Source of the DNA: an uncultured Campylobacter sp.
Lineage (GTDB): Bacteria > Campylobacterota > Campylobacteria > Campylobacterales > Campylobacteraceae
Direction of reading: 5' to 3'
DNA: 48,194 nucleotides
Assembly: GCF_938017705.1 (NCBI RefSeq)
Contig: NZ_CALIIS010000089.1
Span: 1-48,194 of the forward strand
Numbering within the stretch: the stretch's first letter is position 1; every line of letters starts with the position of its first letter. The position numbers and the translations under genes are program-made. Below the pieces are notes generated by a model. It had not been told where the DNA came from, made no database searches, and worked only from the letters and a program-made list of their open reading frames with translations. Shown here piece by piece: positions 16,431 through 25,602 of the stretch.

Positions 16431-16460
16431 CTACTTCCTTTCGTAATTTTAAATTTTGTT

Positions 16461-16466
16461 ATTATA
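16461..16466 (-). promoter_or_regulatory. Candidate -10 box of the threonine dehydratase gene
   Basis: TATAAT on the minus strand lies 31 bases upstream of the ATG, preceded by an AT-rich stretch without a clear -35. Confidence 0.45.
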
Positions 16467-16530
16467 CATATTTTAGGCGAAATTTTATCCAGCGCGCCGT
16501 CTAAATCCGCGACTTCGGTTTTAGATCCGC

Positions 16531-18120
16531 TTAACTCCTGCGCCGCAACAGCACGCCGCATTCGATATGGCTCGTATGCGCGAACTGATCGAAGATCGCA
16601 AATCTGCGCACCTCATGCGTAGCGCAAAGCGAGCGTAAATTTTCAAAAAGCGTCTGCGGATTACAGGAGATGTAGATCAAATTTTGAAAATTTTTTATGA
16701 AATCAATCACGCTAGGCTCCAGCCCCGCGCGTGGCGGATCGATCAAGACGTGCGAAAAATCGTAGCCGAAAATATCGATCCCTTTTAGCCGCTCAAACTC
16801 GCGCCTGCGCGCAAACGCGCTCATCAGCTCATCCGCGCTAAGGCGGATGAATTGCGCGTTGCAAACGCCGTTGAGCTCGCAGTTTATGCGGGCATTCGCG
16901 ATCGAACTTTTTGAAATTTCGCTCGCCAACACGCGGTTAAATTTAGCCGCAAGCGGGATAGTGAAGTTGCCGTGCCCGCAGTACAGCTCCAGCAGATCGC
17001 GCGCGCCGGAGCTTTCTGGGCGCACGGAATGTTTTTCGCAGCTCGAATTTTGTGCTGCGGACTGCTCGCGGCTAAAATTTTGCGCGACGGAATTCTTTTT
17101 AGCCAAATTTTGCGCGCTTTGCTTTTCGCAATCCAAATTTTGCGCGGTCAAATTCTGTTCGATGAAATTTTGAGGGGCGGAATTTTGCACTTCCGAATCC
17201 TTGCGAGCGAAATTCCTATCCGTAGAGCTCTCGCCTGCGGACGCGCAGTTAAATTTCGCGGAATTTTCGTCGCTACATTCTGCGCAAGCGGAATTTGCTT
17301 CAACAGAATTCCGGCAAGCGGCATCCAATTCAGAGGAATTTTCAGAAGCGAAATTTCTATCCATAGAATTTTGCGTAGCAGACTGCTCACAGCCCAAATT
17401 TTGCGCGGCAGAATTCTCTACTATGAAATTCCTAGCGGCGAAATTCTGCGCGCCGCGCCCTTCGCCCGCGCCGTCTTTGCCGAAGTCTACGCAGCTTCTC
17501 GCCCAGGCGATCATCTTTTCGTTCACGCCGCGGTTGGGCTGGATGAAGGCGTTTTCGCCGAAGCGAAATTTATAAACTCGCCCGTCCACGCAAAGCTCGT
17601 CTGTGAGGCTTAGCTCGCCGCTTAGCAGCTTCTGTCCGCGCGCGCGAGCCATAACCCTGATGCCAAGCTTGCCCGCCAGCTCGCAAATAGCCCCCTGCTC
17701 GCGCTCGCCCAGGCGCTTGTGATAAAGCAGCGTCGCCAAAATCCCGCTAGCGCACGAGATAAACTCGACGCCGAAGAGCCTTTCTTTTAAAGCTTCGCTC
17801 CGCCTAAGCGCCTCTAGCAGCCGCGGCATTAAATTTGCGATAGGAAGCGCTACTTTGGGGCATTCGTTAATTAAAATTTTCTTGCTACGTGCGCCGCCCA
17901 TCGTGTAGGCAAGATCAAATGCGCCGTGCCAAATATCGTGCCAGATGCCAAATTCCGCCCTGATACGATAATTTTGCGGCTGTGAGGCAAAAAACTCAAA
18001 CTCGCCATCAAAAAATTCTCTAAGCTTATCGGCGATCAGACGCTTTTTGTATAAAATTTGATCCTCATAGGGCTCGCCGAGCGTGCAGCTACCGCAACTA
18101 CCGAAGCTTTCGCAATTCAT
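16531..18120 (-). CDS. trmA: tRNA (uracil-54-C5)-methyltransferase with a 140-residue repeat insertion
   Basis: The enzyme makes ribothymidine at position 54 of tRNA using S-adenosylmethionine. The first 220 or so residues match TrmA (FIQPNRGVNEKMIAWA near residue 190). The last third has the SAM loop DLLELYCGHGNFTIPLA, the DPPRAGLE motif, the catalytic Cys in YISCNPQTL, and the end HTSHIECGVLL. Family length is about 366 residues, but this one has 529. The excess is a low-complexity block at about residues 222-362 rich in AQNF, AQNS and ENS, placed between the RNA-binding part and SAM motif I. It comes from in-frame 15-bp DNA repeats. The start overlaps the stop of the antiporter gene by four bases (ATGA). 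Catalytic residues are intact, so it is probably functional. Confidence 0.9.
   Translation of the reverse strand: MNCESFGSCGSCTLGEPYEDQILYKKRLIADKLREFFDGEFEFFASQPQNYRIRAEFGIWHDIWHGAFDLAYTMGGARSKKILINECPKVALPIANLMPRLLEALRRSEALKERLFGVEFISCASGILATLLYHKRLGEREQGAICELAGKLGIRVMARARGQKLLSGELSLTDELCVDGRVYKFRFGENAFIQPNRGVNEKMIAWARSCVDFGKDGAGEGRGAQNFAARNFIVENSAAQNLGCEQSATQNSMDRNFASENSSELDAACRNSVEANSACAECSDENSAKFNCASAGESSTDRNFARKDSEVQNSAPQNFIEQNLTAQNLDCEKQSAQNLAKKNSVAQNFSREQSAAQNSSCEKHSVRPESSGARDLLELYCGHGNFTIPLAAKFNRVLASEISKSSIANARINCELNGVCNAQFIRLSADELMSAFARRREFERLKGIDIFGYDFSHVLIDPPRAGLEPSVIDFIKNFQNLIYISCNPQTLFENLRSLCATHEVRRFAIFDQFAHTSHIECGVLLRRRS
17045..17455. repeat. 15-bp degenerate minisatellite inside trmA (about 28 units)
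   Basis: On the plus strand, units beginning GAATTTTGCGCG or AAATTCTGCGCG start at 17045 and every 15 bp to 17240. After one phase shift they continue every 15 bp from 17261 to 17441. There is also a higher-order duplication: 17045-17096 and 17366-17417 are near-identical. Fifteen bases equal five codons, so the array stays in frame. Confidence 0.93.
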
Positions 18121-19817
18121 ACATCCACTCTTTTACCCACCACGCGCAGTAAAAGAATGATAGCCGCGATACCCAAGATCAGACATCCCCACACGCTAAG
18201 CCCAAAGCCCGCAGGCAGATAGCCGCAAATGATACTGATGCCGCAAACGACCAGCGCATAGGTCATCTGCGTGCTTACATGCTCGATGTGATCGCAGCCT
18301 GCGCCCATCGAAGAGAGGATCGTCGTATCAGAAATCGGCGAGCAGTGATCGCCAAAGATCGCTCCGGTAAGCACCGCGCTTACGTTTACGCACATAAAAA
18401 CGTGAAATTCCTCGCCGCTAAGTCCGTATTTTTGCCCCACGGCGTGCGCTAACGGTACGGCTAGAGGGGTGACGATGCCCATAGTACCGAAGCTTGTGCC
18501 CGTTGAAAAGGAGATAAACGAGCTAAGCACGAAGATCACGATCGCAAGAGCAAAGCGCGGCGTAGCGTCGCTTAGAAGCTCGACTAGGTAGCGCGAAGTG
18601 CCAAGCTCCTTGATAACCGAGCTTAGCGACCACGCAAAAAGCAGGATTATGACGGTATTTAGCATACTTTTCCAGCCGCCAACCCAGACCTCGATCGCCT
18701 CTTTGACGCCGTAAATTTTTTGCGCGATGCCCAAAACGACGGCGATGATCGATGAAAAGAGCGCGGATTGAAACAGCACGACCGAGGCATCCGCCGCACT
18801 AAAAGCGGTGCGGATCGATGTAAAACTAAGAGGAGCTGCTTTGACCGCCTCCAAAGTCTCGCCCTCCAGCGAGCTGTAGCCGTTTAGATAAAAGCCGATG
18901 ACCGAGAGGACGATCATCGCGCCTAGCGGGATCAGTGCGTTTATCTTGCGAAGCACGACGCCCTCTTTGGGTACGAAAATTTGATCCTCTAAATTTTTGA
19001 TCTTAAAATCCGCAGCTCCGCTCTTGCCGCCGCGAGATGCGATCTCTGCGCGATACATCGAGCCAAACTCCCTGCTCATCACGGCGGTGGCAACTACGAA
19101 AAAGATCATGAAAATATTATAAAATCTATACGGGATCGTCTCAACGAAGACGGTAAAGGCGTTTATGTTTTCTATGCCGATCTGCGAATAAGCCTCTTTG
19201 ATCGCCGAAATTTCAACTCCGACCCACGTAGAGATCACCGCGATACCGGTGATCGGCGCGGCGGTCGCGTCTATGATGAAGGCGAATTTCGCGCGCGAAA
19301 TTTTAAATTTATCCATCAGAGGCCGCATGATGGGGCCCACGATCAGCGCGTTTGCGTAATCATCAAAAAATATCACGATACCCATCAGCCAGGTGTAAAT
19401 TTGACCCAAAACGGGAGTGTCTGCGTGTTTGCTAAGCCAGAGCGCAAGCGCCTTCGTGCCGCCGCTTTTGGTAACCAGAGCGATGAGCCCGCCGATACAC
19501 ATGACCTGAAGCAAAATGCCCGCATTCCACGTATCCGCCATCGATTTTACCATACGCGAGCACAGATCGGTAAAAGCGAAAAGCGCCGAAGCTGCGATAT
19601 TTTGATCGACCATACCGATAAGAAAGGTTCCGCTTAGTACGCCCAAAAACAGCGACAAAATCACGTCCTTGGTGATGAAAGCAAGCACGATCGCCGCAAC
19701 CGGCGGGATAAGCGTGAGTGCGCCGTAAAGCTCGCTGTTTCGCACGGCGGGCTCCACGTCCGCAAGCGCCAGCGCGGGCAAAAAAATCGCCGTAAAGATA
19801 AGCAAATTTTTTAACAT
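18117..19817 (-). CDS. NhaC-type Na+/H+ antiporter family membrane protein
   Basis: The 566-residue product has a signal-like first helix, then about 12-13 membrane helices. The signature region VIFFDDYANALIVGPIMRPL contains the paired Asp residues (DD) typical of NhaC/YheL-type antiporters. Later motifs include FSTGTSFGTMGIVTPLA and FGDHCSPISDTTILSSMGAG. These proteins exchange Na+ for H+, and some relatives exchange amino acids or dicarboxylates. The exact substrate cannot be read. The gene is upstream of trmA and overlaps it by four bases, so the two are co-transcribed. A hairpin lies in its leader. Confidence 0.85.
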   Translation of the reverse strand: MLKNLLIFTAIFLPALALADVEPAVRNSELYGALTLIPPVAAIVLAFITKDVILSLFLGVLSGTFLIGMVDQNIAASALFAFTDLCSRMVKSMADTWNAGILLQVMCIGGLIALVTKSGGTKALALWLSKHADTPVLGQIYTWLMGIVIFFDDYANALIVGPIMRPLMDKFKISRAKFAFIIDATAAPITGIAVISTWVGVEISAIKEAYSQIGIENINAFTVFVETIPYRFYNIFMIFFVVATAVMSREFGSMYRAEIASRGGKSGAADFKIKNLEDQIFVPKEGVVLRKINALIPLGAMIVLSVIGFYLNGYSSLEGETLEAVKAAPLSFTSIRTAFSAADASVVLFQSALFSSIIAVVLGIAQKIYGVKEAIEVWVGGWKSMLNTVIILLFAWSLSSVIKELGTSRYLVELLSDATPRFALAIVIFVLSSFISFSTGTSFGTMGIVTPLAVPLAHAVGQKYGLSGEEFHVFMCVNVSAVLTGAIFGDHCSPISDTTILSSMGAGCDHIEHVSTQMTYALVVCGISIICGYLPAGFGLSVWGCLILGIAAIILLLRVVGKRVDV

Positions 19818-19843
19818 TTTAATCCTTGATATGGTTGATAAAA

Positions 19844-19881
19844 TTTTAAAGCTTAGCCCGCATTTGGACTAAGCTTTAAAA
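19844..19881. terminator. 13-bp perfect hairpin upstream of the antiporter gene
   Basis: TTTTAAAGCTTAG at 19844-19856 pairs perfectly with 19869-19881 across a 12-base loop. It lies 27 bases before the antiporter start. On the minus strand it could end transcripts from the ankyrin gene or act as a leader structure. The A/T flanks make either direction possible. Confidence 0.5.
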
Positions 19882-20171
19882 TTTCGCGCCTACTACGGCT
19901 GCCGATCCCATCTTTGCGCAGATCCGCTTCATGCGCGCAAAGGGCTTTAAATTTTAAATCCGGCGATTCGGATCTCGCGCGGCAAGGCCTTAAATTTTAA
20001 AATTTAAAGCGCGCAAATTCGCTCCGCGTAAATTTAAAATTTAAAGCGAAGCGGCGTAAAATTTGCCCGCCTTGAAATTTTAAAATTTAAAAACAAGCGC
20101 CCATTTTAAACTTCCGCTGCAAACGAAATTTTATCGCTAAAAGCCGCAGGCAAGCAGATCCGCGCTTTAAA
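19882..20171. other. Gene-free spacer rich in AAATTTTAAAATTT palindromes
   Basis: Nearly 300 bases with repeated AAATTT words around GC-rich pieces (for example the pair near 20010-20050). No gene or RNA is apparent. Confidence 0.5.
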
Positions 20172-21410
20172 TTAAGGCTCATTCTCCTTTGCGGGCGCTC
20201 CGTCCGAGCCCTCATCGTCCAGGCTCTCGCTAGGCTTTAGACCGATCGATTTCAGATAGCTCTGCGTCTGCGCATCGCCCCCTAAAATCGCATAGTCCAT
20301 CACGTTTAGACCCGCCTCGTCGCTTAGCTTTTCGTTGGCTCCCGATCTTACCAGAAGCTCGACGATCTGCTTGGTGCCGTTTTGCGCCGCATACATCAGC
20401 AGAGTCTCGCCCGCGCCCGCAAACGTAAAGGCGCAGGTATCCTCGGTGCCGCCCAAAGACGCCAGAGCCTGCATCTCGGTGCTGCTTATCTGCCTTACGT
20501 TCACGCTTGCGTGGTTGTAGATAAGAAGCTTCACGAGCTCGTAGTTTTTCATCGCTACGGCGTAAAAGATCGGCGTTTGACCCAGAGAGTTTTTATAATT
20601 TACCTGCGCGCCTTTCGAGATCATAAACTTGGCGTTTTCGATACTGCTCATCGCGTAAAACAGCGAGTTCTCCTCGCCCGCATTCACCTGCGCGCCGTGC
20701 TCGATCAAAGTGGAGATAAAGCGCTTATCGTAACCCAGCAAAAGCGCCAAATCAAGGGCATCGTCAAGCTCATACGAGGCGAAGCTTTTGCTGAATAAAA
20801 GCGCGTTAAACTCATCCGCGCTCACGCCCTGCTTAAGCGCTAGCTCAAGCTCGCTGCGCGCGCCTACTTCGCGATCGTTTGCGGCGTATGAGGCAAACTC
20901 GGCGATAACGGCAGTCGCAAGCTCGTTCGCTCTAGCGTCATCGAAGCTTGCAGCGAAATGTTTTTTAAGCGCCTCGCTCGCCGCTGCGAGCTCGGTTTTA
21001 AAATTTCGGTAATTTATAAAATTCCCGATCTTTCGCTCGGAATAAAATTCTAAAACTTCAAACGATTTTTCGCTGGTTTGCGCGTAGTTTTTCTCTTTGG
21101 CGTAGCTCAAAAAGCCCTCGCCGTCCATACCCGCGAATGCAAGCACGCGCTCGAACTTTTTTTCATTGACCAGGGCTTTATTGCCGACGCAATCGACGTT
21201 TTCGCCTCTGATCTCGACCGCGCTCTGCCATAAGCTTTGTAAAAAAGGGGCGTTAAGCAGCGAGCCTTGACAGCCAAAATCGCTTTGCAGCAGCTCCTCG
21301 TCGCTCAAACTCGCGCCGAAAAATCCGCGCGTATCCTCCTGCATCTGCTCGCAAGAAGCGCCAAAAAGCGTGCCGCAAAAAACAAACGAACCCATTAGAA
21401 TTTTTCGCAT
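20172..21410 (-). CDS. Ankyrin-repeat protein with signal peptide
   Basis: I use the internal ATG at 21410 because GAGG lies upstream and the product then begins with a regular signal peptide (MRKILMGSFVFCGTLFGA, cleavage near ASC). The 412-residue protein has an unassigned helical N-terminal part. Four to five ankyrin repeats follow from about residue 215, with GYDKRFISTLIEHGAQVN, NYELVKLLIYNHASVN and TLLMYAAQNGTKQIVELL visible. The acidic end (SLDDEGSDGAPAKENEP) is unusual. Periplasmic or lipid-anchored ankyrin proteins bind other proteins; the partner is unknown. A Cys at the predicted cleavage site makes a lipoprotein possible but the lipobox is poor. Confidence 0.8.
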   Translation of the reverse strand: MRKILMGSFVFCGTLFGASCEQMQEDTRGFFGASLSDEELLQSDFGCQGSLLNAPFLQSLWQSAVEIRGENVDCVGNKALVNEKKFERVLAFAGMDGEGFLSYAKEKNYAQTSEKSFEVLEFYSERKIGNFINYRNFKTELAAASEALKKHFAASFDDARANELATAVIAEFASYAANDREVGARSELELALKQGVSADEFNALLFSKSFASYELDDALDLALLLGYDKRFISTLIEHGAQVNAGEENSLFYAMSSIENAKFMISKGAQVNYKNSLGQTPIFYAVAMKNYELVKLLIYNHASVNVRQISSTEMQALASLGGTEDTCAFTFAGAGETLLMYAAQNGTKQIVELLVRSGANEKLSDEAGLNVMDYAILGGDAQTQSYLKSIGLKPSESLDDEGSDGAPAKENEP

Positions 21411-21798
21411 CGCTACCTCGAATTGCATTTGAAGCGTTATTTTACCTTTAAATTTATTTATTAAAACTTAGTGCGGGCGGTGGACTGCACGAAATTTCTT
21501 TAAGCTTATGGAATTTTGCGAAATTTCTGAAATTTTACGGTGCGGCGGCGAACGACGTTAAGCGACGGATAGTTAGCGACGTAGCGACGGGCGGCGCTAT
21601 ATGTGAGCACGGCGACGGGTTTCTTTAAAATTTTAAATTTATGCGCAGGCTAGCGATAAAATAAAATTTTGCAAGCTGTACAGATCTAGCGGAATTCCGC
21701 GTACGATTAGCCGCGAGATAAAATTTTACGCGCTCTTCGCGAAGTAGAATTAAAATTTCTCCGCGTAAAATTCCGCGCCTAGCGCAAAATCCGCCGCG
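21411..21798. other. Gene-free spacer
   Basis: About 390 bases with AAATTT words and a short GCGACG-like microrepeat region near 21560-21620. It must hold the ankyrin promoter near its right side of the gene. I see nothing else. Confidence 0.45.
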
Positions 21799-23976
21799 TT
21801 AAAATTTAGCAAATTTTAATCTTATGGAATTTAACACGACCGTTACGGAGCTAAAGCACATCGCCGCGGCGCCGTACATCGGCTTTAGAAGCACGCCAAG
21901 CGCTGGATATAGCGCGCCTGCTGCGATCGGGATACATACGGCGTTGTAAAACAGCGCCCAGAAGAGGTTTTGCTTGATCGTCCGCATGGCGGCTCCGCCT
22001 AGACGAAATAGATACAGCACGCTCGCAAGGTCGTTTTTTATAAAGATCACGTCGCCCGCGCCCTTGGCTACATCGCTGCCGCCGTTCATCGCGATGCCGA
22101 TACTAGCAGCTTTTAAGCTCGGCGCGTCATTGACGCCGTCGCCCACGAAAAGCACCCGCCTGCCCTCGTCCGTCAGGGATTTGATGAACTCATATTTGCC
22201 GTTTGGAAGCACCCCGCTTCTTACCTCATCGATGCCGAGGTTTTGAGCGACGAAATTTGCCGTTTTGGCGTTATCGCCCGTTAGCATGACGGTTTTTACG
22301 CCGCTGTTTTGCAGCGTCTGAATGACGCCGTGCGCTTCGGCTCTGATCTCGTCGCTAAATGCGATAAAGCCCGCGTACGAGCCGCCTATCGCACAGTAAA
22401 CGACGCCAAAGCCCCTGTCTAAAAGCTCCTCCGCTTCTACTTCGACGCCCACGTCCACGCCGCGCTCGCGCAGAAAGCCTGCGCTACCGCAAAGAATTTC
22501 GCCGGTGGGATTTTTTGCGACGATACCTTTGCCTACGATACTTTCAAACTCGCCGTTAAATTTAGAAATTTCGCCGAATTTCAGCTCGGCAAATTTTACG
22601 ATCGCCTTTGAGATCGGATGCTCGCTAAGCTTTTGCGCACTTGCCAGAGCGTAGAGATCTTGAGCGCTCAGATCGCTGAAGCTTACAGAAATTTCGCCTT
22701 TACTAAGCGTGCCGGTTTTATCGAAAACCGCGATGTCGGTGCCTTTTAAAATTTCTAAAATTTCGGGATTTTTGATTAAAATTCCAGCCTTTGCGGCGTT
22801 TGAGATCGCGCAAACGATAGCGATCGGCGTCGCAAGCCCTAGCGCGCACGGGCAGGAGATGATAAGCACGCAGATAGCGGCAGATGCGGCGTATGATAGC
22901 CGTCCGTCAAGCGCCATCCACACTATAAAGCTAACAAGCGCGATCAAAATCACCGCAGGCACGAAGATATTTGAAATTTTATCCGCAAAGCGCGCGATCG
23001 GCATCTTTTTGTTGCCCGCTTCGTTCAGCAAATTTTTAATCTCGGCAAGCAGCGTCTGATGCGGGAATTTCGTCACCTTTACGTAGATGACGCCGTCCGT
23101 GCTGACACAGCCTGCGTTTACCTCATCGCCCACGCCTTTATAAACTGCCAAGCTCTCGCCGCTGATGAGAGAGGCGTCGATCTGCGCGCCGCCCTCGACG
23201 ATAAGCCCGTCGCAGGGGATGCGCGAGCCGTTTTTTACTAACACCTTGTCGCCCGGCTTTAGCGCTTCTGCGCGCACTTCGGCTATCGTGCCGTCGTCTT
23301 TGATCAAAAGCGCGGTTTTAGGGCTTAGATCGATTAACCCCTTGATGTAGTCGTTCGCCTTCATCTTGCTGCGCTCTTCTAGGTATTTGCCGAGCGAGAT
23401 AAAGGCGATTATCATCGAGGCGGACGAGAAATAAAGATTGGTAAATTCGTTCTGTACGCCGTGCGTATAGACCCACGCCGCGGCCGTTAGCGAATAGGCA
23501 AACGCAAAAAAGCTTCCCATCGCCACGAGCACGTTCATATCAAAGCTTCTGTTTTTCAGCGAGCCGTAAGCGTGATAAAAGAAGTTCTTGCCGCAGTAAA
23601 ACAGGCTCACGCACGCCATTGCCGCGCAAAGTAGCGCCTTTGGGACGAAGCCTAAAAATCCGCTCATCTCCACCGCCATTACCGCCGCGGCTAAAATGAG
23701 AGCGAGGATTAGCCTAAATAGCGCCGCTTTGAGGTTGCGTCGCTTTTTGCGCTCCAAATCCTCGTAATCTACGGCGATATCGTATCCCAGCTTTTTGATC
23801 TTGGCTTTTAGCGTCTCCTCAAGCGCTGGATCAGCAAGTACGAACTCGCCGCTGCCGTTTGCGAAATTTACGTGCGCCTCCTGCACTCCCTCGATCTTGC
23901 GACTTACCCGCTCGATCGCATTGGAGCAGTTTACGCAGCTCATCCCGACGATATTTAGAGTGATTTTGTTTGGCAT
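21799..23976 (-). CDS. copA: Copper-exporting P1B-type ATPase
   Basis: The 725-residue protein uses ATP to pump Cu+ out of the cytosol. An N-terminal metal-binding domain has GMSCVNC (Cys14 and Cys17). Six to eight membrane helices surround the metal site CPC at about residue 375 (ISCPCALGLATP). The phosphorylated Asp is in DKTGTLS at about 418, and the hinge GDGVNDAPS is at about 612. The C-terminal helices carry the usual YNAVCIP and MCFSSVTVVLNSIRL elements. The length is normal. It lies 11 bases downstream of the chaperone-like gene at 23988, so the pair is one operon. The visible ribosome binding site is weak. Confidence 0.94.
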   Translation of the reverse strand: MPNKITLNIVGMSCVNCSNAIERVSRKIEGVQEAHVNFANGSGEFVLADPALEETLKAKIKKLGYDIAVDYEDLERKKRRNLKAALFRLILALILAAAVMAVEMSGFLGFVPKALLCAAMACVSLFYCGKNFFYHAYGSLKNRSFDMNVLVAMGSFFAFAYSLTAAAWVYTHGVQNEFTNLYFSSASMIIAFISLGKYLEERSKMKANDYIKGLIDLSPKTALLIKDDGTIAEVRAEALKPGDKVLVKNGSRIPCDGLIVEGGAQIDASLISGESLAVYKGVGDEVNAGCVSTDGVIYVKVTKFPHQTLLAEIKNLLNEAGNKKMPIARFADKISNIFVPAVILIALVSFIVWMALDGRLSYAASAAICVLIISCPCALGLATPIAIVCAISNAAKAGILIKNPEILEILKGTDIAVFDKTGTLSKGEISVSFSDLSAQDLYALASAQKLSEHPISKAIVKFAELKFGEISKFNGEFESIVGKGIVAKNPTGEILCGSAGFLRERGVDVGVEVEAEELLDRGFGVVYCAIGGSYAGFIAFSDEIRAEAHGVIQTLQNSGVKTVMLTGDNAKTANFVAQNLGIDEVRSGVLPNGKYEFIKSLTDEGRRVLFVGDGVNDAPSLKAASIGIAMNGGSDVAKGAGDVIFIKNDLASVLYLFRLGGAAMRTIKQNLFWALFYNAVCIPIAAGALYPALGVLLKPMYGAAAMCFSSVTVVLNSIRLKFAKF

Positions 23977-23987
23977 TGCGTTAGTTT

Positions 23988-24203
23988 TTAGGCCAGCTTT
24001 TCTGCGATGCTAAAGCCCAAATCGTCCATCTCCTCTTTAAATTTAGCCTCGTCGCTCGGATCTAAGCTTAAACTTACCACTCCGCTTGCTACGTCCACCT
24101 CGATCTCGCCGAAATCATCCTTAAGCGCGTTTTTGATCGTCCTCGCGCAGTTTTCGCAGTGGATATTTTGCGCCTTAAATTTTACGCTTTGTTTCAAAGC
24201 CAT
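23988..24203 (-). CDS. copZ: Heavy-metal-associated (copper chaperone-like) protein
   Basis: The 71-residue product is a single HMA domain with metal-binding cysteines in NIHCENCARTI. The usual motif is MxCxxC; here an Ile-His precedes the first Cys. It should carry Cu+ to CopA, whose gene follows directly. The ribosome binding site GGAGAGG lies before the ATG. The symbol is given by family and context. Confidence 0.85.
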   Translation of the reverse strand: MALKQSVKFKAQNIHCENCARTIKNALKDDFGEIEVDVASGVVSLSLDPSDEAKFKEEMDDLGFSIAEKLA

Positions 24204-24274
24204 GAACCTCTCCTTTGGATTAAAATTTCAAAACTTATACTACTTTTTAATAAATTTTATTTCAACGCCCGCTC

Positions 24275-24302
24275 CTGAAATTTAAGGGTTTTTCGTTATA
24301 AT
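24275..24302 (+). promoter_or_regulatory. Candidate promoter for yebC-ppi-acpS
   Basis: TATAAT at 24297-24302 with CTGAAA at 24275-24280, 16 bp apart. The start codon is at 24337, so the leader would be about 27 bases. Confidence 0.5.
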
Positions 24303-24336
24303 CACCCGTTTTTAAATTTAAGTTTTAAGGAATTTT

Positions 24337-25071
24337 ATGGGACGAGCTTTTGAATACAGACGCGCTTCAAAAGAAGCTAGATGGGGGAAGATGAGCAAAC
24401 TTTTCCCAAAACTGGGCAAGGCCATAACGATGGCTGCGAAAGAGGGCGGCGAAGATCCGCTGATGAACTCCAAACTGCGCGCCGCGATCGCCACGGCAAA
24501 GGCGCAAAATATGCCCAAAGACAACATCGACGCGGCTATCAAGCGCGCAAGCGGCAAGGATAGCGCCGATATCAAAACGATCTTTTACGACGGCAAGGCG
24601 CCCCACGGCGCACTTCTCATAATCGAATGCGCCACCGACAACCCGACCCGCACCGTCGCAAACGTAAAGTCGATTTTAAATAAAGCCAAAGGCGAGTTTT
24701 TGCCGAGCGGCAGTTTGAAATTTATGTTTTCGCACAAGGCCGTTTTTGAGACCAAGCTGCCGAGCCGCGACATTGAGGAGCTGGAGCTTGAGCTCATCGA
24801 CTTCGGTCTTAGCGAGCTTGAGATCAACGAGTTTGAAAACGACAGGGGTGAGCTTGAAAAGACGCTTCTAATCTACGGCGAATACGAAAGCTTCGGCACT
24901 CTAAACGAAGGTATCGAAAAGATAGGGCTTGAGATCATCAGCGCAAGTTTAAAATTTATCGCTAACGAAAAGCACGAATTTAGCGAGGAGCAGCTGGGCG
25001 ACATCGATGCACTGCTCGAGCGGCTAGAGGATGACGACGACGTGCAGGCAGTTTACACCAACATCGCATAG
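24337..25071 (+). CDS. yebC: YebC/PmpR-family DNA-binding or translation-associated protein
   Basis: The 244-residue product opens with the family hallmark MGRAFEYRRASKEARWGKMS and continues with NMPKDNIDAAIKRASG and GPHGA-like KAPHGALLIIECATDN. The length is normal. Members were long called transcriptional regulators, and recent work links some to easing ribosome stalls; which applies here cannot be read. The ribosome binding site AAGGA precedes the ATG. Cyclophilin follows after eight bases in the same operon. Confidence 0.92.
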   Translation: MGRAFEYRRASKEARWGKMSKLFPKLGKAITMAAKEGGEDPLMNSKLRAAIATAKAQNMPKDNIDAAIKRASGKDSADIKTIFYDGKAPHGALLIIECATDNPTRTVANVKSILNKAKGEFLPSGSLKFMFSHKAVFETKLPSRDIEELELELIDFGLSELEINEFENDRGELEKTLLIYGEYESFGTLNEGIEKIGLEIISASLKFIANEKHEFSEEQLGDIDALLERLEDDDDVQAVYTNIA

Positions 25072-25079
25072 GAGAAAAA

Positions 25080-25574
25080 ATGGAAAGCTTAAAAATTTAC
25101 GACATCGACGCGACGGCTTTGGCGCGCGATAAATACGCCGTGATAAAAACCGAAAAGGGCGATATGAAGCTGGAGCTTTTCGGCGACGAAGCCCCGCAGG
25201 CGGTTACGAATTTCGCTAGCCTTGCGCGCAGCGGGTTTTACAAGGGGCTAAATTTTCACCGCGTAATTCCAAATTTCGTGATCCAAGGCGGCTGCCCGCG
25301 CGGCACCGGCACGGGAGGTCCGGGCTGGCGCATAAAGTGCGAATGCGACCGCCAAAAGCACAAGCACGTGCGCGGCGCGTTATCGATGGCGCACGCGGGA
25401 CGCGATACGGGCGGAAGCCAGTTTTTCGTCTGCCACAGCGCACAGCCGCACCTAGACGGCGTGCATACGGTATTCGGTCGTATCGTGGATCAGCCTAGCC
25501 TGGCGGTTTTAGACGCGATCAGGCAGGGCGATAAGATCATCGACATCGAGATTAAAGGGAGCTTGCAATCGTGA
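25080..25574 (+). CDS. ppi: Peptidyl-prolyl cis-trans isomerase, cyclophilin type
   Basis: The 164-residue cytosolic cyclophilin lacks a signal peptide. The core motifs are FHRVIPNFVIQGG (catalytic Arg), GALSMAHAGRDTGGSQFFV (with Gln and Phe), and HLDGVHTVFGRI. The enzyme speeds cis-trans rotation at proline bonds during folding. Its ATG follows TAGGAGAA and lies eight bases after yebC, so the two are co-transcribed, with acpS 28 bases downstream. Confidence 0.93.
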   Translation: MESLKIYDIDATALARDKYAVIKTEKGDMKLELFGDEAPQAVTNFASLARSGFYKGLNFHRVIPNFVIQGGCPRGTGTGGPGWRIKCECDRQKHKHVRGALSMAHAGRDTGGSQFFVCHSAQPHLDGVHTVFGRIVDQPSLAVLDAIRQGDKIIDIEIKGSLQS

Positions 25575-25602
25575 TTAAATTTAAACCGCGGAGCGCCAAA
25601 CC

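Noticed and set aside
16847..17613. Several long frames on the plus strand and another on the minus strand across the trmA insert
   Set aside because: The 15-bp repeats have no stop in several frames, so long frames arise automatically; TrmA motifs on both sides fix the real frame.
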